Shown here piece by piece: positions 37,519 to 47,065 of a stretch of DNA of 64,000 nucleotides (its first letter is position 1; every line of letters starts with the position of its first letter). Origin of the DNA: Vibrio metoecus (GTDB lineage Bacteria; Pseudomonadota; Gammaproteobacteria; Enterobacterales; Vibrionaceae). A model generated the notes under the pieces. The model did not search any database and was not told where the DNA came from. It was given only the letters and a program-made list of their open reading frames with translations. The stretch covers positions 24,879 through 88,878 of the forward strand of contig NZ_JJMN01000031.1 in assembly GCF_000696385.1 (NCBI RefSeq), written 5' to 3'. The translations under genes and the position numbers were made by a program.

Positions 37519-37931
37519 CGTCGGAAGGATACTGACACGGAACAGGAAAACACCACGGACTGGTGATCTTCAGGATGAAGAGTCGGACATTCAGGATGAA
37601 TGCTCAGCAAGGAAAGCGAAACAGGACATTGAACGGACGCAATCGTTACTAGGATGGTAACGACAAGGATGGGAAATGGACACCTCTGGACGAGGCACGG
37701 ACTGAACATCAGGATGATGGCAGGGACACCGCTCAGGGAACAAGTGATGTGAACTCACGAGGATTGTGAGTGTAATGGATGACATAGGACACCGCTAGGA
37801 AGGCGATGCAAGGATTGAGCTGACGGATTTCGGCATACTATCAAGGATTTGATGCAGGGAGCACTTTGAGTAGCTGGATTGCTGCGAGTAAGACTCTAAC
37901 CCCGGTGGGCTTGCCCCCGGGGTTTTCTTTT
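37519..37931 (+). ncRNA. CsrB-family small regulatory RNA (CsrA/RsmA sponge)
   Basis: About 413 nt without a credible gene contain, by my hand count, 29 GGA triplets. Many are AGGA or CGGA in the loop-like contexts that CsrA binds (CAGGAT, ACGGAC, AAGGAT, TAGGAC). A candidate promoter is TTGTTC (37485-37490), 16 bp, TAAGAT (37507-37512), placing the start near 37519. The RNA ends in a strong intrinsic terminator. A perfect VarA/GacA site lies upstream. Such RNAs sequester CsrA and so relieve its control of translation of carbon storage, motility and quorum-sensing genes. V. cholerae has three (CsrB, CsrC, CsrD); I cannot say which this is. The short open frames inside it are not coding. Confidence 0.9.
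37898..37931 (+). terminator. Intrinsic terminator of the CsrB-family RNA
   Basis: AACCCCGG / CCGGGGTT encloses an inner GGGC / GCCC stem, giving a long, nearly continuous hairpin with a TT loop, followed by TTTTCTTTTT. It defines the 3' end of the small RNA. Confidence 0.92.
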
Positions 37932-37971
37932 ATGGTCGTTTTTACATAGCGAATAAGAGAAACAGCCAAGA

Positions 37972-37996
37972 GATTGCCTCTTGCAAAGAGGCAATC
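37972..37996. terminator. Hairpin downstream of uvrD
   Basis: A perfect 10-bp stem (GATTGCCTCT / AGAGGCAATC) with a 5-base loop lies 22 bp after the uvrD stop. On the minus strand it is followed by a moderately T-rich stretch (TCTTGGCTGTTTCTCTT). It is a plausible but not ideal uvrD terminator. Confidence 0.45.
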
Positions 37997-38017
37997 AATC
38001 CCCGCTATAAAAGCCGC

Positions 38018-40189
38018 TTACACCTTCTCCAATCTTGCATAAGCCGTGACTAACCACTTAATGCCTTCGCCATTAAACGCCACTTGCACTCGGCTTTGCG
38101 GACCACTGCCTTCAAAGTTAATGATGGTGCCTTCACCAAATTTCGGGTGACGCACTCGTGAACCCAAACTAAACCCCGTTTCGTTAAAACTCTCTTTAAC
38201 TACCGTTTGGCTAAAGCGTCCCGTACTGGTTGGGCGGCTGACTTGTGCTTTCATGCGCACTTCGTCTAAGCAGCCTTCCGGCAGTTCACGAATAAAGCGT
38301 GAGGGTTTGTGATACTTATCTTGCCCGTACAAACGACGCATCTCCGCGTAGGTGATGTAGAGCTTTTGCATCGCACGCGTCATGCCGACATAACACAGGC
38401 GGCGCTCTTCTTCGAGGCGCCCGGCTTCTTCAGCAGACATTTGGCTCGGGAACATGCCCTCTTCCACACCAACCATAAACACTTGAGGGAATTCCAACCC
38501 TTTAGCACTATGCAGGGTCATCAGCTGCACCGCATCATCATGTTCATCGGCTTGGCCTTCGCCAGCTTCGAGCGCCGCATGGGTCAAAAAGGCCGTTAGA
38601 GTGGTCATCTCTTGCGCTTCTTCTGGCTTTTCAAACTGGCGCGTCGCCGTCACCAGCTCTTCCAAGTTTTCAATTCGCGCTTTAGATTTTTCGCCTTTTT
38701 CCTGCTGATACATCTCAAATAAGCCGGAGGTTTTTACCGCGTGGTCAGTCAGCACATGCAGCGGCATGTCGATGCCTTCCTCTTCCAAGGCGTTGATCAG
38801 TTCAACAAAGCGGCTCAGCGCGCTAGCTGCACGCCCAGTTAAGACTTGGTCATTGAGCAGACCGACACTGGCATCCCACAAGGTGCAGCCGCGATCTCGC
38901 GCGGCAAAGCGAATGGTATCGAGCGTTTTATCACCCAAACCGCGCGGCGGCGTATTGATCACCCGCTCAAACGCGGTATCGTCATTGCGGTTATTAATCA
39001 GACGCAAGTAACTGAGCGCATCTTTGATCTCTTGGCGCTCGAAAAAGCGCATCCCGCCATAAATGCGATAGGCCAAGCTCGCCTGCAATAACGCCTCTTC
39101 CAGTACCCGCGACTGGGCGTTGTTACGGTACAAGATCGCACAATCGGTGAGTGTGCCGCCCTGCTCCTGCCAGCCTTTGATCTTACTGACCACAAAACGC
39201 GCTTCATCGAGCTCGTTATACGCCGAGTACACCGAAATAGGTTCGCCAACCAAACCGTCAGTCCACAACTGTTTGCCCATTCGCTCACTGTTATTCGCAA
39301 TCAGTGTATTCGAGGCTTCCAAAATGGTTTTGGTGGAGCGGTAATTTTGCTCCAGTCGAATGGTATTCACGCTCGGGAATTCAAGGGTAAATTTCTCGAT
39401 GTTTTCTATTCGAGCACCACGCCAACCGTAGATCGATTGGTCATCATCACCAACAATCATCACATTCGACTGTGCGCCCGCCATCATGCGTAACCACGCG
39501 TACTGAATCGCGTTGGTGTCTTGGAATTCGTCGACCAAAATGTGCTTAAAGCGCGCCTGATAATGCTCACGAATATGCTGATTACCACGTAGTAGTTCTA
39601 AGGTGCGCAGCAGAATTTCAGCGAAATCGACCAAGCCCGCGCGATCGCACGCTTCTTGGTAAGCGGTGTAGAGCTTAAGGTAAGTTTGGGTGACCGGATC
39701 AAAGGCGTTAATGTGCGCTGGGCGCAATCCTTCATCTTTTTGATTGTTGATCCACCACGCGACTTGCCGTGCTGGCCACTGTTTGTCATCCAGATTATGT
39801 GCTTTGATGAGGCGTTTGAGCAGGCGCTGCTGATCGTCACTGTCGATGATTTGAAAATCTTCCAGCAGCTTAGCGTCCAGATAATGGGCGCGCAGAATAC
39901 GGTGGCAAATGCCGTGGAAGGTGCCACACCACATACCAGAAGCGGTGCCATGCATCAGCTCTTCAATTCGGCCACGCATTTCGGCTGCGGCTTTGTTGGT
40001 AAAGGTCACTGCCATCACCGAAAACGGCGAGGCTTCTTCCACCGACATCAGCCACGCAATCCGGTGCACCAGCACGCGGGTTTTGCCACTACCGGCTCCC
40101 GCCAAAATCAGTAAGTTTTCCAGTGGCGCTGCCACCGCTTCGCGTTGTTTATCGTTGAGACCGTCGAGCAATAGAGAGGGATCAATCAT
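38018..40189 (-). CDS. uvrD: DNA helicase II
   Basis: This 723-residue superfamily 1A helicase has Walker A '[16 protein letters not shown]' (about 30-45), motif Ia 'AVTFTNKAA', motif II 'LVDEFQDTNAIQY', motif III '[13 protein letters not shown]', motif IV 'LEQNYRS', motif V 'TLHSAKGLEFPQV' and motif VI 'RLCYVGMTRA'. A C-terminal Tudor-like tail ('GSRVRHPKFGEGTI') is the RNA-polymerase/UvrB interaction module that separates UvrD from Rep. It unwinds DNA 3'-5' in mismatch and excision repair. A LexA-like site precedes it. Confidence 0.96.
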   Translation of the reverse strand: MIDPSLLLDGLNDKQREAVAAPLENLLILAGAGSGKTRVLVHRIAWLMSVEEASPFSVMAVTFTNKAAAEMRGRIEELMHGTASGMWCGTFHGICHRILRAHYLDAKLLEDFQIIDSDDQQRLLKRLIKAHNLDDKQWPARQVAWWINNQKDEGLRPAHINAFDPVTQTYLKLYTAYQEACDRAGLVDFAEILLRTLELLRGNQHIREHYQARFKHILVDEFQDTNAIQYAWLRMMAGAQSNVMIVGDDDQSIYGWRGARIENIEKFTLEFPSVNTIRLEQNYRSTKTILEASNTLIANNSERMGKQLWTDGLVGEPISVYSAYNELDEARFVVSKIKGWQEQGGTLTDCAILYRNNAQSRVLEEALLQASLAYRIYGGMRFFERQEIKDALSYLRLINNRNDDTAFERVINTPPRGLGDKTLDTIRFAARDRGCTLWDASVGLLNDQVLTGRAASALSRFVELINALEEEGIDMPLHVLTDHAVKTSGLFEMYQQEKGEKSKARIENLEELVTATRQFEKPEEAQEMTTLTAFLTHAALEAGEGQADEHDDAVQLMTLHSAKGLEFPQVFMVGVEEGMFPSQMSAEEAGRLEEERRLCYVGMTRAMQKLYITYAEMRRLYGQDKYHKPSRFIRELPEGCLDEVRMKAQVSRPTSTGRFSQTVVKESFNETGFSLGSRVRHPKFGEGTIINFEGSGPQSRVQVAFNGEGIKWLVTAYARLEKV

Positions 40190-40199
40190 GACTTCGCCA

Positions 40200-40215
40200 C
40201 TGGTTATTTATACAT
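40200..40215. promoter_or_regulatory. Candidate LexA (SOS) box upstream of uvrD
   Basis: CTGGTTATTTATACAT resembles CTGT-N8-ACAG with an A+T-rich centre, but the second half is ACAT rather than ACAG. It lies 11 bp before the uvrD start. uvrD is SOS-regulated in E. coli, so a degenerate site is plausible. Confidence 0.4.
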
Positions 40216-40326
40216 AATGGCGGCGATTATAACCCCAAGTGTCGCAGATACCCAAACGTCTTGAATGGGCGTAGCGGTGGCCGGAAAAATTTCAGCCCAC
40301 GCTAGGTGGGCTGAAGGTGCTATCGA

Positions 40327-42369
40327 TTACGCGGCGATTCCGGCATGACGCAGCAAAGCATCGATTTGTGGTTCACGGCCACGGAAGCGCTTAAATAACT
40401 CCATCGGCTCTTCACTGCCACCCATTTCAAGGATGTTGTTGAGGAAGCTAAGCCCCGTTTCGTGGTTGAAAATGCCTTCTTCTTCAAAGCGTGAGAACGC
40501 ATCCGCCGAAAGCACTTCTGCCCACAGGTAGCTGTAGTAACCCGCGCTGTAGCCACCCGCAAAAATATGGCTAAAGCTGTGCGAGAAGCGGTTCCACTCC
40601 AAGCCCGGCAGCACCGCCACTTTCTTTTTCACTTCTGCCAAGGTTTCCAGCACTTTTGGCCCCACTTCTGGGTCGTAAGTGGTGTGCAAAGTGAAGTCAA
40701 ACAATCCGAACTCCAACTGGCGCAGAATAAACATCGCCGATTGGAAGTTTTTCGCCGCCAGCATTTTATCCAGCATCGCTTTCGGCAGTGGCTCACCGGT
40801 TTGGTAATGACCGGAAATAAACGCCAGCGCCTCTTCTTGCCAACACCAGTTTTCCAAAAATTGGCTTGGCAGCTCGACCGCATCCCAAGGCACACCATTG
40901 ATGCCTGACACCGCGCCCACTTCCACTTGGGTCAGCATATGGTGAATGCCGTGGCCAAATTCGTGGAACAGAGTGGTCACCTCATCGTGAGTAAACAATG
41001 CAGGCTTATCGCCGACTGGGCGGTTGAAGTTACACGTCAGGTAAGCCACTGGCGTTTGCAGTTCGCCATTGTCGGTGCTGCGACGTACACGACACTCATC
41101 CATCCACGCGCCACCGCGTTTGTGTTCACGAGCATACAGATCGAGATAGAAGCTGCCACGCAGCGTGCCTTTTTCATCAAAAATATCGAAAAAGCGCACC
41201 GATTCGTGCCATACATCCACCCCTTGGCGCTCTTTCACTTGCATACCAAACAAACGGTTCAGCACTTCAAACAGACCATTTACTACTTTTTGTTCTGGGA
41301 AGTAAGGGCGCAGCTCTTCATCGGAGATGTCAAACAGATGCTGCTTTTGTTTTTCGCTGTAGTAAGCAATATCCCACAGCTCAAGCTGCTTCACGCCACA
41401 TTCACTTTCCGCAAATTGGCGCAGCTCTTCGACTTCACGCTCACCTTGCGGTTTGGCTTTGCTCGCTAAATCATTTAAGAAACCAAGCACTTGATCAGTG
41501 GTTTCGGCCATTTTGGTGGCCAGCGATTTTTCGCTGTACGTGTTAAAGCCGAGCATACGCGCGATTTCATGGCGCAGTTTGAGCTGCTCAGCAATGATTT
41601 CGCTGTTATCCCACTTACCCGCATTCGGGCCGCGATCCGAAGCGCGCGTCACGTACGCTTCATACACTTCTTTGCGCAGCGCTTGGTTATCACAGTAAGT
41701 CATCACCGGTAGGTAAGATGGAATGTCTAAGGTCAGCAGATAACCCTCTAAACCTTTGGCTTCGGCTGCCGCTTCTGCCGCCGCTAACGCAGACTCCGGC
41801 ATACCCGCCAGTTCGTTCACGTCCGTAATGTGCTTGCTCCACCCCATGGTGGCATCCAGCACATTGTTAGAGAACTTAGAGCCCAGCTCAGACATACGCT
41901 TGCTGATTTCGCCATAGCGCTTTTGCTCTTGCAGTGGCAAGCCGATGCCTGACAATTCAAAGTCTCGCAGACTGTCGCTGATGGTTTTTTGCTGCGCGCG
42001 CGTTAATGCCGCAAAGCCTTCGCTCTCTTTTAAGGTTTTGTACGCTTCAAACAGGCCTTTGTGCTGACCAACCCAAGTGCCATATTCAGAAAGCAGCGGC
42101 AGGCAGCTTTCATACGCTTCACGCAGTTCATCACTGTTCATGACGGAATTCATGTGGCTGACTGGCGACCAGATGCGGCTTAGGCGATCATCCACCGCTT
42201 CAATCGGCGCAATCACGGTTTCCCAACTCGGCTGTGGGTTATCGGCCAGAACCTGATCTATGGTGTGGCGACAATCCGCTATCGCCTGCTCAACCGCTGG
42301 CTTTACGTGCTCCGGTTTAATCGCAGAAAACGGCGGCAGATCCGTAAAGGTAAGAAGTGGGTTTGACAT
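40327..42369 (-). CDS. prlC: Oligopeptidase A (M3 metallopeptidase)
   Basis: This protein has 680 residues from the ATG at 42369 (AAGGAA before it), the same length as E. coli PrlC/OpdA; the open frame starts 7 codons earlier. The zinc motif is HEFGH, with His469, Glu470 and His473. It is a cytoplasmic endopeptidase that degrades signal peptides and other short peptides. It is divergent from rlmJ, with gor beyond, the same neighbourhood as in E. coli. Confidence 0.96.
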   Translation of the reverse strand: MSNPLLTFTDLPPFSAIKPEHVKPAVEQAIADCRHTIDQVLADNPQPSWETVIAPIEAVDDRLSRIWSPVSHMNSVMNSDELREAYESCLPLLSEYGTWVGQHKGLFEAYKTLKESEGFAALTRAQQKTISDSLRDFELSGIGLPLQEQKRYGEISKRMSELGSKFSNNVLDATMGWSKHITDVNELAGMPESALAAAEAAAEAKGLEGYLLTLDIPSYLPVMTYCDNQALRKEVYEAYVTRASDRGPNAGKWDNSEIIAEQLKLRHEIARMLGFNTYSEKSLATKMAETTDQVLGFLNDLASKAKPQGEREVEELRQFAESECGVKQLELWDIAYYSEKQKQHLFDISDEELRPYFPEQKVVNGLFEVLNRLFGMQVKERQGVDVWHESVRFFDIFDEKGTLRGSFYLDLYAREHKRGGAWMDECRVRRSTDNGELQTPVAYLTCNFNRPVGDKPALFTHDEVTTLFHEFGHGIHHMLTQVEVGAVSGINGVPWDAVELPSQFLENWCWQEEALAFISGHYQTGEPLPKAMLDKMLAAKNFQSAMFILRQLEFGLFDFTLHTTYDPEVGPKVLETLAEVKKKVAVLPGLEWNRFSHSFSHIFAGGYSAGYYSYLWAEVLSADAFSRFEEEGIFNHETGLSFLNNILEMGGSEEPMELFKRFRGREPQIDALLRHAGIAA

Positions 42370-42637
42370 AAAAAGATTCCTTTTCAGCATAGAGACAGGC
42401 CGAATTTTGACCTGAGGGATATGCTAGTAAATATAGGTAGCAGAATGATTTTTCAATAGGAGAGCGTAGGAAAAGCGTAGGAAAAACGCGGCTCTCCCAC
42501 ACCTTTCGCTGCACAAAAAACCGCGGCTTTACGCTGCGCTCTGCGCCTTAAATCGGTATATAATCAAGCCAATATTTTTATTTCTATTACTAGCAGCAGC
42601 TAGTACAGCGCCCCCTAGTGGGGTTTGAGAGTCTATT

Positions 42638-43477
42638 TTGTTAAGTTACCGACACAGTTTCCATGCGGGCAACCATGCAGATGTGCTCAAGCACATCGTA
42701 CAGAGCCTGATCCTCAATTCTCTGCAACAAAAAGAGAAACCTTTTGTCTACCATGATACTCACTCTGGTGTAGGTCGTTACGATCTGACCCATGAATGGT
42801 CGGAAAAAACGGGCGAATACAAACAAGGGATTGCAAGAGTCTGGCAACAAGACAACATTCCGGCGGAGCTTAATAGCTATCTGGATGCGATTCGCCAGCT
42901 CAATCAAGGGGAAACGCTGCGTTATTACCCAGGCTCGCCCCGTGTGGCACGCGCTCATCTGCGCGAGCAAGATCGCATGGTGCTGACCGAACTCCACCCA
43001 AGCGATTACCCATTGTTGGAACAAGAGTTCCACCGTGATCGCCAAGTCTCTATTTATAAAGAAGATGGCTTCGCGCGTCTGAAAGCCAGTTTGCCGCCGC
43101 AAGAACGCCGCGGTTTAGTGCTGATTGACCCGCCTTACGAGCTCGCCAAAGAGTATCGCGACGTGGTGCAAGCGATCGCTCAGAGCTACAAACGCTGGGC
43201 AACAGGTATTTATGCGATTTGGTATCCAGTGGTCAATCGCTGCGATATCGATGACATGGTAGAGGGTTTGCAAGGTTTAGGCATTCGCAAAATCTTACAA
43301 ATTGAGCTTGGTGTCTCTCCCGATACTAATGAACGCGGTATGACCGCTTCCGGCATGATTGTAGTCAACCCGCCGTGGACGCTGGAAAGCCAGATGCAGA
43401 CCATTCTGCATTTCCTCAAACAGGCGATTGCCCCTGCGACGGGACATTACAAAGTTGAATGGGTTGTGCCTGAATAA
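42638..43477 (+). CDS. rlmJ: 23S rRNA (adenine2030-N6)-methyltransferase
   Basis: This 279-residue protein starts at TTG. 'MLSYRHSFHAGNHADVLKH' is the conserved RlmJ N-terminus and no ATG fits. The catalytic motif DPPY occurs as 'VLIDPPYELAKEY' near residue 165, with SAM-binding residues in 'YHDTHSGVGRYDL'. It methylates A2030 of 23S rRNA. The leader contains a small hairpin (CCCCTAGTGGGG, 42612-42623). A TATAAT at 42559-42564 is a likely -10 element. Confidence 0.93.
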   Translation: MLSYRHSFHAGNHADVLKHIVQSLILNSLQQKEKPFVYHDTHSGVGRYDLTHEWSEKTGEYKQGIARVWQQDNIPAELNSYLDAIRQLNQGETLRYYPGSPRVARAHLREQDRMVLTELHPSDYPLLEQEFHRDRQVSIYKEDGFARLKASLPPQERRGLVLIDPPYELAKEYRDVVQAIAQSYKRWATGIYAIWYPVVNRCDIDDMVEGLQGLGIRKILQIELGVSPDTNERGMTASGMIVVNPPWTLESQMQTILHFLKQAIAPATGHYKVEWVVPE

Positions 43478-43582
43478 TCAGATTTTTCATCAAGGCGGGT
43501 GGATTGTGACGCACTTGCCCTGATATAAGGAATACAAGAAAAGAGCGAAGAACATCTTCGCCAGACATAATTGGAGAAAGTA

Positions 43583-44938
43583 ATGGCAACACATTTTGAC
43601 TACCTGTGTATTGGTGGCGGCAGCGGTGGTATCGCTTCAGCCAACCGCGCGGCGATGTATGGCGCGAAAGTGGCTCTAATCGAAGCCAAAGATCTCGGCG
43701 GCACTTGTGTCAACGTTGGCTGCGTACCGAAAAAGGTGATGTGGCACGGCGCGCAAATCGCAGAAGCGATGCACCTTTATGCGCAAGATTACGGCTTTGA
43801 TGTCGATGTGAAGAACTTCAACTGGGCAAAACTGATTGAAAGCCGCCAAGCCTACATTGGCCGCATCCATCAATCTTACGATCGTGTTCTGGGCAACAAT
43901 AAAGTTCACGTGATCAAAGGTTTTGCGAAATTTGTCGATGCAAAAACCGTTGAAGTCAATGGCGAGCTGTACACCGCTGACCATATTCTGATTGCCGTTG
44001 GTGGCCGCCCAAGCATTCCAAATATTCCAGGCGCAGAATACGGCATCGACTCGAACGGCTTTTTTGAGCTGAGCGAGCAGCCAAAACGCGTTGCCGTGAT
44101 CGGTGCTGGCTATATCGCGGTAGAAATTGCGGGCGTGCTGAATGCGCTAGGTACAGAAACCCACCTGTTCTGCCGCAAAGAGTCACCACTGCGTAGCTTC
44201 GACCCCATGATCATCGAAACCTTAGTGGAAGTGATGAACACCGAAGGGCCACAACTGCACACCCATAGCGTGCCAAAACAAGTGGTGAAAGAGGCCGATG
44301 GTAGCCTGACGCTGCATCTGGAAAATGGTCAAACGTACAACGTGGATACCCTGATTTGGGCGATTGGCCGTCACCCAGCCACCGATGCGATCAACCTTGC
44401 AGCTACGGGCGTTGCGACCAATGAGCAAGGCTACATCAAGGTCGATGAGTTCCAAAACACCAACGTTGCAGGCATCTACTGTGTCGGCGATATCATGGAA
44501 GGCGGTATTGAACTGACTCCGGTTGCGGTCAAAGCGGGACGCCAACTTTCTGAGCGCCTGTTTAATAACAAACTGAACGCCAAGATGGATTACCAGTTGG
44601 TGCCAACCGTGGTGTTTAGCCACCCACCGATCGGCACCATTGGCCTGACTGAACCACAAGCGATTGCGCAATACGGCGCAGAGAACGTGAAAGTGTACAA
44701 ATCCAGCTTCACCGCTATGTACACCGCCGTCACCTCTCACCGTCAGCCATGCAAAATGAAGCTGGTGTGCGCTGGCCCTGAAGAAACCGTGGTTGGCCTA
44801 CACGGCATCGGTTTTGCGGTTGATGAAATGATCCAAGGTTTTGGTGTCGCGATGAAAATGGGCGCAACCAAAGCCGATTTCGATTCTGTGGTCGCCATTC
44901 ACCCTACGGGCTCGGAAGAGTTTGTCACGATGCGGTAG
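43583..44938 (+). CDS. gor: Glutathione reductase
   Basis: This protein has 451 residues from the ATG at 43583, which follows GGAG; a longer frame starts 4 codons earlier. FAD motif '[17 protein letters not shown]' (about 8-24), redox pair Cys42 and Cys47 in '[13 protein letters not shown]', NADPH-binding '[17 protein letters not shown]' and the C-terminal active-site His-Glu in 'AIHPTGSEE'. It reduces glutathione disulfide with NADPH in the cytosol. It is one flank of the site where VSP-I sits in pandemic V. cholerae. Confidence 0.97.
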   Translation: MATHFDYLCIGGGSGGIASANRAAMYGAKVALIEAKDLGGTCVNVGCVPKKVMWHGAQIAEAMHLYAQDYGFDVDVKNFNWAKLIESRQAYIGRIHQSYDRVLGNNKVHVIKGFAKFVDAKTVEVNGELYTADHILIAVGGRPSIPNIPGAEYGIDSNGFFELSEQPKRVAVIGAGYIAVEIAGVLNALGTETHLFCRKESPLRSFDPMIIETLVEVMNTEGPQLHTHSVPKQVVKEADGSLTLHLENGQTYNVDTLIWAIGRHPATDAINLAATGVATNEQGYIKVDEFQNTNVAGIYCVGDIMEGGIELTPVAVKAGRQLSERLFNNKLNAKMDYQLVPTVVFSHPPIGTIGLTEPQAIAQYGAENVKVYKSSFTAMYTAVTSHRQPCKMKLVCAGPEETVVGLHGIGFAVDEMIQGFGVAMKMGATKADFDSVVAIHPTGSEEFVTMR

Positions 44939-44961
44939 CAGCATCGAGATTCCGTTCTGCT

Positions 44962-44995
44962 CAAAAAGAAAGCGGCCATCGCCGCTTTCTTTTTA
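44962..44995. terminator. Bidirectional terminator between gor and SPOR-like gene
   Basis: A perfect 10-bp stem (AGAAAGCGGC / GCCGCTTTCT) with a CATC loop is flanked by A-rich sequence on the left and TTTTT on the right. It fills most of the 77-bp gap. Confidence 0.9.
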
Positions 44996-45015
44996 TCAAA
45001 TCATTTAGAAGCATT

Positions 45016-45948
45016 TTACTTCACACACACCACATTGAGCAGTGATGAGCCTTTTAACACATTGACTTTGCCGGTGGTGAACATCCCTTTGCGCCCTTCT
45101 CCCCAATACGGTAACTGTACTGGCCATTGATGTTGCTGCATCTGTTTCGATTGTAATAACGCTGACCACTCTTGTTCAGTAGCGAGACGCATCCCTAGAT
45201 CTCTACATACAATCTGCGCGGCATCATAATCGAGGCGATTCCACGCCTGATCATGCTCCATGTAAAACTGCACTTTAGGGTTGTCGCTGTAAGGCAGAGC
45301 AAAGGTTTGGCTACCTACTTTCACTTGTTGGCGCAGCACAAAACTATTATTTCCCGAGGGCTTAGGTGTACTGTTGAGTTTTGCTACAGGTTTAGTCACT
45401 GTGGCAATCGGCTCTGGTTTTGGCTCTACTTTCGGGGTACTCACTGGTTTTTTCATCTCAGCTTCAGAAGCCACCACCGTTGTGGTAGAGGCAGCAGCAG
45501 CGGGTTTCGCTTTCATCACCGGTTGTTGTGCCGAGGTTTTCACTACTTGGCGGATAAAGGCTTGCTCAAAGGTCGCCAGTTTTTTGACTTTTTTTAACTC
45601 TTTATTCGCCAGTTCAAAATCCGTGTAGGGGCCAATCAAACAGCGCGCGCCTTTGGGTTCAGGTTTGACCCAAATATCCGTGGAAATATGCTCATAGATG
45701 GATTTCACTGTTGCAAGCGGCATTGGCTTGCTTAACATGCCACACTGGATCCAGAACAGAGAATCGCCGCGCTTAGGCTTTTTTCCCCATAGGCCATCAC
45801 CAATTGGGCAAGTTGCATCGAGCACCGGCAATTGATTCACCGCCGCTTGTTGCGCATCACACAAATACTCGCTGTTCGCCGCTAAAGCGATCGGAGAGAG
45901 CAACAGCAAAGCCGCACTCAGGTTGCAGCATAGAATCCATTTCGGCAT
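45016..45948 (-). CDS. Secreted SPOR-domain-like protein of unknown function
   Basis: This 310-residue protein has a signal peptide ending 'PIALA' (about residue 23). A Cys-containing N-terminal domain ('YLCDAQQAA', 'WIQCGMLSKP', 'RCLIGPYTDFELANKELKKV') resembles a SPOR repeat, which binds denuded peptidoglycan glycan strands. Then comes a Pro/Lys/Thr-rich linker (about 145-200) and a C-terminal domain with 'QIVCRDLGMRLATEQEW' and Cys308. It probably acts in the periplasm or outer membrane. It corresponds by position to the last gene before VSP-I in N16961 (recalled as VC0174). No operon partner. Confidence 0.7.
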   Translation of the reverse strand: MPKWILCCNLSAALLLLSPIALAANSEYLCDAQQAAVNQLPVLDATCPIGDGLWGKKPKRGDSLFWIQCGMLSKPMPLATVKSIYEHISTDIWVKPEPKGARCLIGPYTDFELANKELKKVKKLATFEQAFIRQVVKTSAQQPVMKAKPAAAASTTTVVASEAEMKKPVSTPKVEPKPEPIATVTKPVAKLNSTPKPSGNNSFVLRQQVKVGSQTFALPYSDNPKVQFYMEHDQAWNRLDYDAAQIVCRDLGMRLATEQEWSALLQSKQMQQHQWPVQLPYWGEGRKGMFTTGKVNVLKGSSLLNVVCVK

Positions 45949-46050
45949 CCGCTTATCTCCTTAATACTCTGTGACTGAAATCAGGGTTCGAATCAGGCAA
46001 GTTATCTCGCCTCGAACACTTATTGGGATCCGGTATAGCAAAAATAAATG

Positions 46051-46081
46051 CAAAAAAAGAGCCGCATTCAAATACGGCTCT
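46051..46081 (-). terminator. Terminator of the peptide ABC transporter operon
   Basis: On the minus strand GAGCCG / CGGCTC with a 10-base loop is followed by seven T, about 40 bp after the final permease stop. Confidence 0.85.
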
Positions 46082-46122
46082 TAGTTTATGGACAGTTTGT
46101 GAAGCAAATCAATCAGATTCGC

Positions 46123-47063
46123 TTAGCCTTTGTAAATTTTCGGGTTGAACACATCACGCAACCAATCGCCGAGCAAGTTAATCACCAACACCAGCAATAC
46201 CAACACTGCGCCAGGAAAGGCGGTGATCCACCAAGCGCCCGAGAAAATATAAGTAAAGCCGATGCTGATCAGTGAGCCGAGTGATGGCTGATCAACCGGC
46301 AAACCCAAGCCAAGGAAAGAGAGTGCCGCCTCTGACATGATCGCGTTTGCCACCTGCACCGTTGAAATTACGAGGATTGGTGATAAACAGTTCGGCAGAA
46401 TATGACGGAACATGATGCGCGGCGCTTTAAAGCCCATCACGCGTGCCGCTTCCACATACTCTTTTTTCTTTTCCGCCAATACCGAAGCACGTACAGTACG
46501 CGCGTATTGTGGCCATTCAGCCACGCCGATAATTACCACCAACATCACCACGGCGTATTGGCTGAAAAATTCACCACCAAAACTGGCTTTAAAAATTGCC
46601 GAGACGATGATCGCCACCATCATGGTCGAGAATGAGAGCTGAATATCGGCAAAGCGCATTAAAAAGCTATCAATGCGACCACCGAAATAGCCAGCGGATA
46701 AACCGATCACTATCCCTAATATCAGCTGCAATCCCACCGCCAAAAAGCCGATGGTCAACGACAAGCGCGAACCATACAGAATGGTCGAAAAAATGTCGCG
46801 CCCTTGTTCATCCGTTCCTAACCAAAAATGTTCATTGCCGCCTTCCATCCATGAGGGTGGAAGCTCCGCATCCATAATATCAATCGAAGAGAGATCATAC
46901 GGGTTGGTTGGGGCGATCCACGGTGAGCTGATCGCGATGATCACAAACAACAAAAACACCGCAAAGCTGCTCATCTCGCCACTTTGTCGCGTAGAAAATA
47001 ATACAGAAAATCCGACTGCTTAAAGCGCTCCCAGCGTGAAGGAGCGGTAGATACTGCACTCAT
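46123..47063 (-). pseudogene. Peptide ABC transporter permease (OppC/DppC-like), possible frameshift near N-terminus
   Basis: The frame ending at 46123 has 283 codons starting 'MSSFAVFLLFVIIAISSPWIAP' (split near residue 20) and carries the BPD_transp_1 domain, with the EAA-type loop 'EYVEAARVMGFKAPRIMFRHILPN' (split at F). A better initiation site is the ATG at 47063, preceded by AAGGAG. It reads 'MSAVSTAPSRWERFKQSDF' then 'LYYFLRDKVA' before hitting TGA. Two extra bases (AG, about 46975-46976) would join the two parts into a normal 312-residue OppC. Translation from 46974 could still give a protein with all helices, so function may survive. It pairs with the OppB-like permease 2 bp upstream. 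Confidence 0.75.
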
Positions 47064-47065
47064 GG

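Noticed and set aside
37421..37709. Short open frames on both strands inside the Csr RNA region
   Set aside because: They arise from the repeated GGA/ATG-rich RNA sequence, have no ribosome-binding site and resemble no protein.
44939..45015. Searched for remnants of an integrated island (direct repeats, integrase fragment) at the gor-SPOR junction
   Set aside because: Only the shared terminator is present. There is no integrase sequence and no obvious direct repeat, so the site appears never occupied or precisely excised.
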